Assembly (NCBI GenBank): GCA_026985375.1
Contig: JALSQP010000130.1
Location: forward strand, 1 to 7,391
Origin: Desulfurococcales archaeon
GTDB lineage: Archaea > Thermoproteota > Thermoprotei_A > Sulfolobales > Desulfurococcaceae
Direction of reading: 5' to 3'
DNA: 7,391 nucleotides
The notes under the pieces are model-generated. The model was not told where the DNA came from, did no database searches, and was given only the letters and a program-made list of their open reading frames with translations. This document shows, piece by piece, positions 5,942-7,391 of the stretch (position 1 is the first letter of the stretch; each line of letters begins with the position of its first letter). The position numbers were made by a program, and so were the translations under genes.

Positions 5942-6187
5942 TTATATTTTCTTCTTTTTAATCTCTTCAAGCGATCTAAGACTATCCTCCTGTTCCTCGA
6001 TAAGTCTCTTAATGTATTTTTCAAGTTCTTCAGGAGGTACACGTTCCAGGAGTAGTCTAAAGAATTTCGAGGCGCATCTATTGCTATGAAACGACAATAT
6101 TGTTTTTCCATATGTAATTACTATGCCTTGGCCCTCGGGGAATATTCGGCCGCACATTATACATTTATATCTTTGCTTCCTCGACAC
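5942..6187 (-). CDS. L24e/TRASH-like zinc-finger protein, 81 aa
   Basis: A small cytoplasmic protein. The N-terminal 40 residues contain CIMC (Cys9, Cys12) and FHSNRC (His34, Cys38). This is a CxxC...HxxxC zinc-binding pattern like that of ribosomal protein L24e and TRASH domains, including the glycine-rich strand PEGQGIVI between the two halves. The rest is a highly charged helix (PPEELEKYIKRLIEEQ... then a lysine-rich end), which L24e lacks. It is therefore probably not the ribosomal protein itself but a relative, perhaps acting in translation or metal sensing. The start is GTG, supported by GGTGT at 6194-6198, 6 nt upstream. Its first 23 nt overlap the end of the membrane-protein gene, so the two are cotranscribed and probably coupled. 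Confidence 0.8.
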   Translation of the reverse strand: MSRKQRYKCIMCGRIFPEGQGIVITYGKTILSFHSNRCASKFFRLLLERVPPEELEKYIKRLIEEQEDSLRSLEEIKKKKI

Positions 6188-6896
6188 ATTGAGACACCTT
6201 TAGGCTCTTCAGTTTTTCTACTAATTCGCTAATAGCGTCTGTGTAAAGTCTTATTCTAAAGCCCTTGTTTTTAATGCTGTGAAGCTCTACGAAGTGTCTC
6301 TTACGATCAAAGACGAAGCACAAATCGCTTGTTAGCTGTATGAACATCCTATCGTTAGCGACAATGCCGATACGGTATAAATGGAATTTCTGTGGGATCA
6401 TTAAGTTCATCTGTCCAAGTTTATTCTGCATTAAAAACCGCGATAATGTTAGAATACCGAATATAACCTGGTACATTATGTAGTAATCAAGAAAGTTTAC
6501 AACAATAGTGTTTCCAATACCCGAAGATAACGCCTCATGTATTGGTATAAAAGCGTATTGCTTATAGAGCGGAAACAGTATAAAGACCATGAATGTAAGC
6601 ATTAATAAACCCATAGAACCCATTGCTTGTTTCTTGAGCTCCTGCGTTAACAGCTCGTCATTCATAGCGATCTTAATAGCGCCATTCTCTTTAAAGAGAG
6701 GGGCGCCAAGCTCGTTTTTTGGGGGTATTTTGCTCATTTTTCTTGAGCTCCTAAACATGACGATCATTATTATAATGAAATAACCCAGGAAAATGTACAT
6801 CGAATATTGTGGCATGAAGGCAGTGACTAGTGAGATTATAAGTATGCTGATCTGCCCTATCAATAAACTGGTTTTTTGGGATGGTTGCGACATCAT
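6165..6896 (-). CDS. Predicted archaeal membrane protein (DUF2208-like)
   Basis: A 243-aa protein with two N-terminal membrane helices (about 10-28 and 31-48). A basic cytoplasmic loop follows (FRSSRKMSKIPPKNELG), then two more helices (about 93-112 and 130-155). It ends in a soluble C-terminal domain of about 85 residues with alternating strands (YRIGIVANDRMFIQLT, LCFVFDRKRHFVELH, GFRIRLYT). The overall layout resembles the archaeal DUF2208 family, from memory only; no function is known. The start is ATG 6896 or the adjacent ATG 6893, with GTGAT at 6902-6906 as a weak ribosome-binding site. It is the first gene of a two-gene transcript with the L24e-like gene. Confidence 0.82.
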   Translation of the reverse strand: MMSQPSQKTSLLIGQISILIISLVTAFMPQYSMYIFLGYFIIIMIVMFRSSRKMSKIPPKNELGAPLFKENGAIKIAMNDELLTQELKKQAMGSMGLLMLTFMVFILFPLYKQYAFIPIHEALSSGIGNTIVVNFLDYYIMYQVIFGILTLSRFLMQNKLGQMNLMIPQKFHLYRIGIVANDRMFIQLTSDLCFVFDRKRHFVELHSIKNKGFRIRLYTDAISELVEKLKSLKVSQCVEEAKI

Positions 6897-6949
6897 AGCT
6901 GATCACGTTTCTCGTATTTTCGGCTACGTTATCCAATAATTGTATCTTA

Positions 6950-6957
6950 CTTATAAA
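6950..6957 (-). promoter_or_regulatory. TATA box for the membrane-protein/L24e-like transcript
   Basis: On the minus strand this reads TTTATAAG, about 54 nt before ATG 6896. It predicts a transcription start near 6927 and a leader of about 30 nt. Confidence 0.5.
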
Positions 6958-6978
6958 TATCAATGCTTACCAAACGAT

Positions 6979-6988
6979 AGAATAAAGT
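6979..6988 (+). promoter_or_regulatory. Possible TATA element for the downstream C/D sRNA
   Basis: An AT-rich stretch, GAATAAAG, lies about 30 nt upstream of the C box at 7016. A start about 25 nt downstream, near 7008, would fit the expected 5' end of the sRNA. The match to the TATA consensus is only fair. Confidence 0.3.
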
Positions 6989-7009
6989 AGCTCTATAGTT
7001 ATCAGCTTG

Positions 7010-7075
7010 TATTAGATGATGATAAGCCACTGCCGGATACTAGTTGGATGAAGAGGGTCCGTGTTACTGATATTT
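7010..7075 (+). ncRNA. C/D-box sRNA with a U18-like guide to 23S rRNA
   Basis: The boxes are C ATGATGA (7016-7022), D' CGGA (7034-7037), C' ATGAAGA (7048-7054) and D CTGA (7067-7070). The C to C' distance is 32 nt, as in archaeal double-guide sRNAs. The D guide GGGTCCGTGTTA (7055-7066) contains a perfect 10-nt complement of AACACGGACC. This conserved segment of archaeal 23S and eukaryotic large-subunit rRNA is known to me from the sequence TTGAAACACGGACC. Eukaryotic U18 snoRNA carries GGTCCGTGTTT directly before CTGA, so the register is identical here and the same adenosine should be 2'-O-methylated. The D' guide TAAGCCACTGC (7023-7033) has no target I recognise. The flanks give only a weak AU-rich terminal stem. 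The RNA would work with L7Ae, Nop5 and fibrillarin. Confidence 0.8.
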
Positions 7076-7081
7076 TCCATG

Positions 7082-7088
7082 TATATTT
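7082..7088 (+). promoter_or_regulatory. Possible TATA box for the gene at the right edge
   Basis: TATATTT lies 49 nt before ATG 7137 and would place a transcription start near 7110. The leader would contain the GAGGT ribosome-binding site at 7124-7128. Confidence 0.3.
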
Positions 7089-7136
7089 CATTATCATCCA
7101 GAACAAGGCGATGAAGAGGATATGAGGTCTGATAGA

Positions 7137-7391
7137 ATGAAGAAGTTATCCCCGTCTGAGCCACAAGTAGCTATAAGGAAGTCGAGTGCCCGGTTGTGCT
7201 TTAGTATTAGGATCGAGGTTAAGAGACAATATTCAATATCCTATGTTAGGCATGTGTTAGAGAAGCAAGGGTTTAGAACAGATATTATTGAACCATATAT
7301 ATTGAGGACAAGTAAATGTGTTTTATTAACGGGTCTGGAACATCTTGTTTCTGTGTCTAAAAGCATCCTAGTTGAACTATTCAATAGGCTT
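7137..7391 (+). CDS. Unrecognised protein, N-terminal part, cut by the window edge
   Basis: An open frame of 85 codons continues past the window end. The frame is uninterrupted from 7071, so two ATG starts are possible. I chose 7137 because GAGGT at 7124-7128 sits 8 nt upstream. ATG 7122 has only GAGG at 2 nt, which is too close, and would add MRSDR. The protein starts MKKLSPSEPQVAIRKSSARL, a basic polar segment. A strand-helix-strand pattern follows (CFSIRIEVKR, SISYVRHVLEKQGF, RTDIIEPYILRTSKCVLLTG), then a helix. No signal peptide or membrane helix is visible, and no family is recognised. Codon use and composition look like those of a real gene, and nothing longer competes on the other strand. 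Confidence 0.65.
   Translation, partial: MKKLSPSEPQVAIRKSSARLCFSIRIEVKRQYSISYVRHVLEKQGFRTDIIEPYILRTSKCVLLTGLEHLVSVSKSILVELFNRL

Noticed and set aside
5728..6111. Minus-strand open frame of 127 codons overlapping the 82-aa gene, the sRNA and the L24e-like gene in another frame.
   Set aside because: It conflicts with a zinc-finger gene with clear motifs and with the sRNA, and has no recognisable features.
6751..6963. Minus-strand open frame of 70 codons overlapping the start of the membrane-protein gene.
   Set aside because: It covers the TATA box and leader of that gene in another frame and has no ribosome-binding site.
1..7391. Mobile elements, CRISPR arrays, tRNA genes, toxin-antitoxin or defence systems.
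   Set aside because: No terminal repeats, transposase or integrase, regularly spaced direct repeats or tRNA-like folds were seen; all genes look like chromosomal core or lineage genes.

Overview
The window looks like a piece of an AT-rich hyperthermophilic crenarchaeal (Thermoproteota) chromosome, most likely Desulfurococcales-like. The reasons are an archaeal-type ThrRS with the archaeal editing domain, a RadA very close to crenarchaeal homologues, GGTG/GGTGA ribosome-binding sites, TTG and GTG starts, TATA-type promoters, and two C/D-box guide RNAs. The genus is not determined. This is ordinary, dense core genome with no mobile element, CRISPR array or tRNA gene. Its least ordinary contents are small RNAs and short regulatory palindromes that protein-gene annotation would miss.

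Left part (1-2670, minus strand): a probable three-gene run, read right to left. It holds a small protein with a SecB-like pattern, full-length threonyl-tRNA synthetase (thrS), and an ASCH-domain protein that runs off the left edge. A divergent promoter region (2671-2834) separates this run from radA (2835-3788, plus), the archaeal RecA/Rad51 recombinase. radA converges on a prepilin-type peptidase gene (3839-4639, minus), with a short hairpin between the two stops.

Middle (4640-5867): the peptidase gene and an unrecognised 120-aa gene diverge from a 24-bp gap centred on a perfect 14-bp palindrome. Each half of the palindrome supplies the Shine-Dalgarno sequence of one gene. The 120-aa gene is followed after 3 bp by a HIT-family nucleotide-binding protein gene, with an 18-bp perfect palindrome at the junction. 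An 82-aa unrecognised gene follows.

Right part (5868-7391): a candidate dual-guide C/D sRNA fills the gap between convergent genes. Both of its guides match neighbouring segments of the 16S rRNA 530 region. Next, on the minus strand, come an L24e/TRASH-like zinc-finger protein gene and an overlapping membrane-protein gene. A second, more canonical C/D sRNA (about 7010-7075) carries a guide that nearly equals the rRNA-matching element of eukaryotic U18 snoRNA. The window ends inside an unrecognised plus-strand gene.

Much of the content concerns the translation apparatus (ThrRS, L24e-like protein, two rRNA-methylation guides). No single pathway links all the genes. rRNA and snoRNA matches were made from memory of conserved sequences, not by a search.
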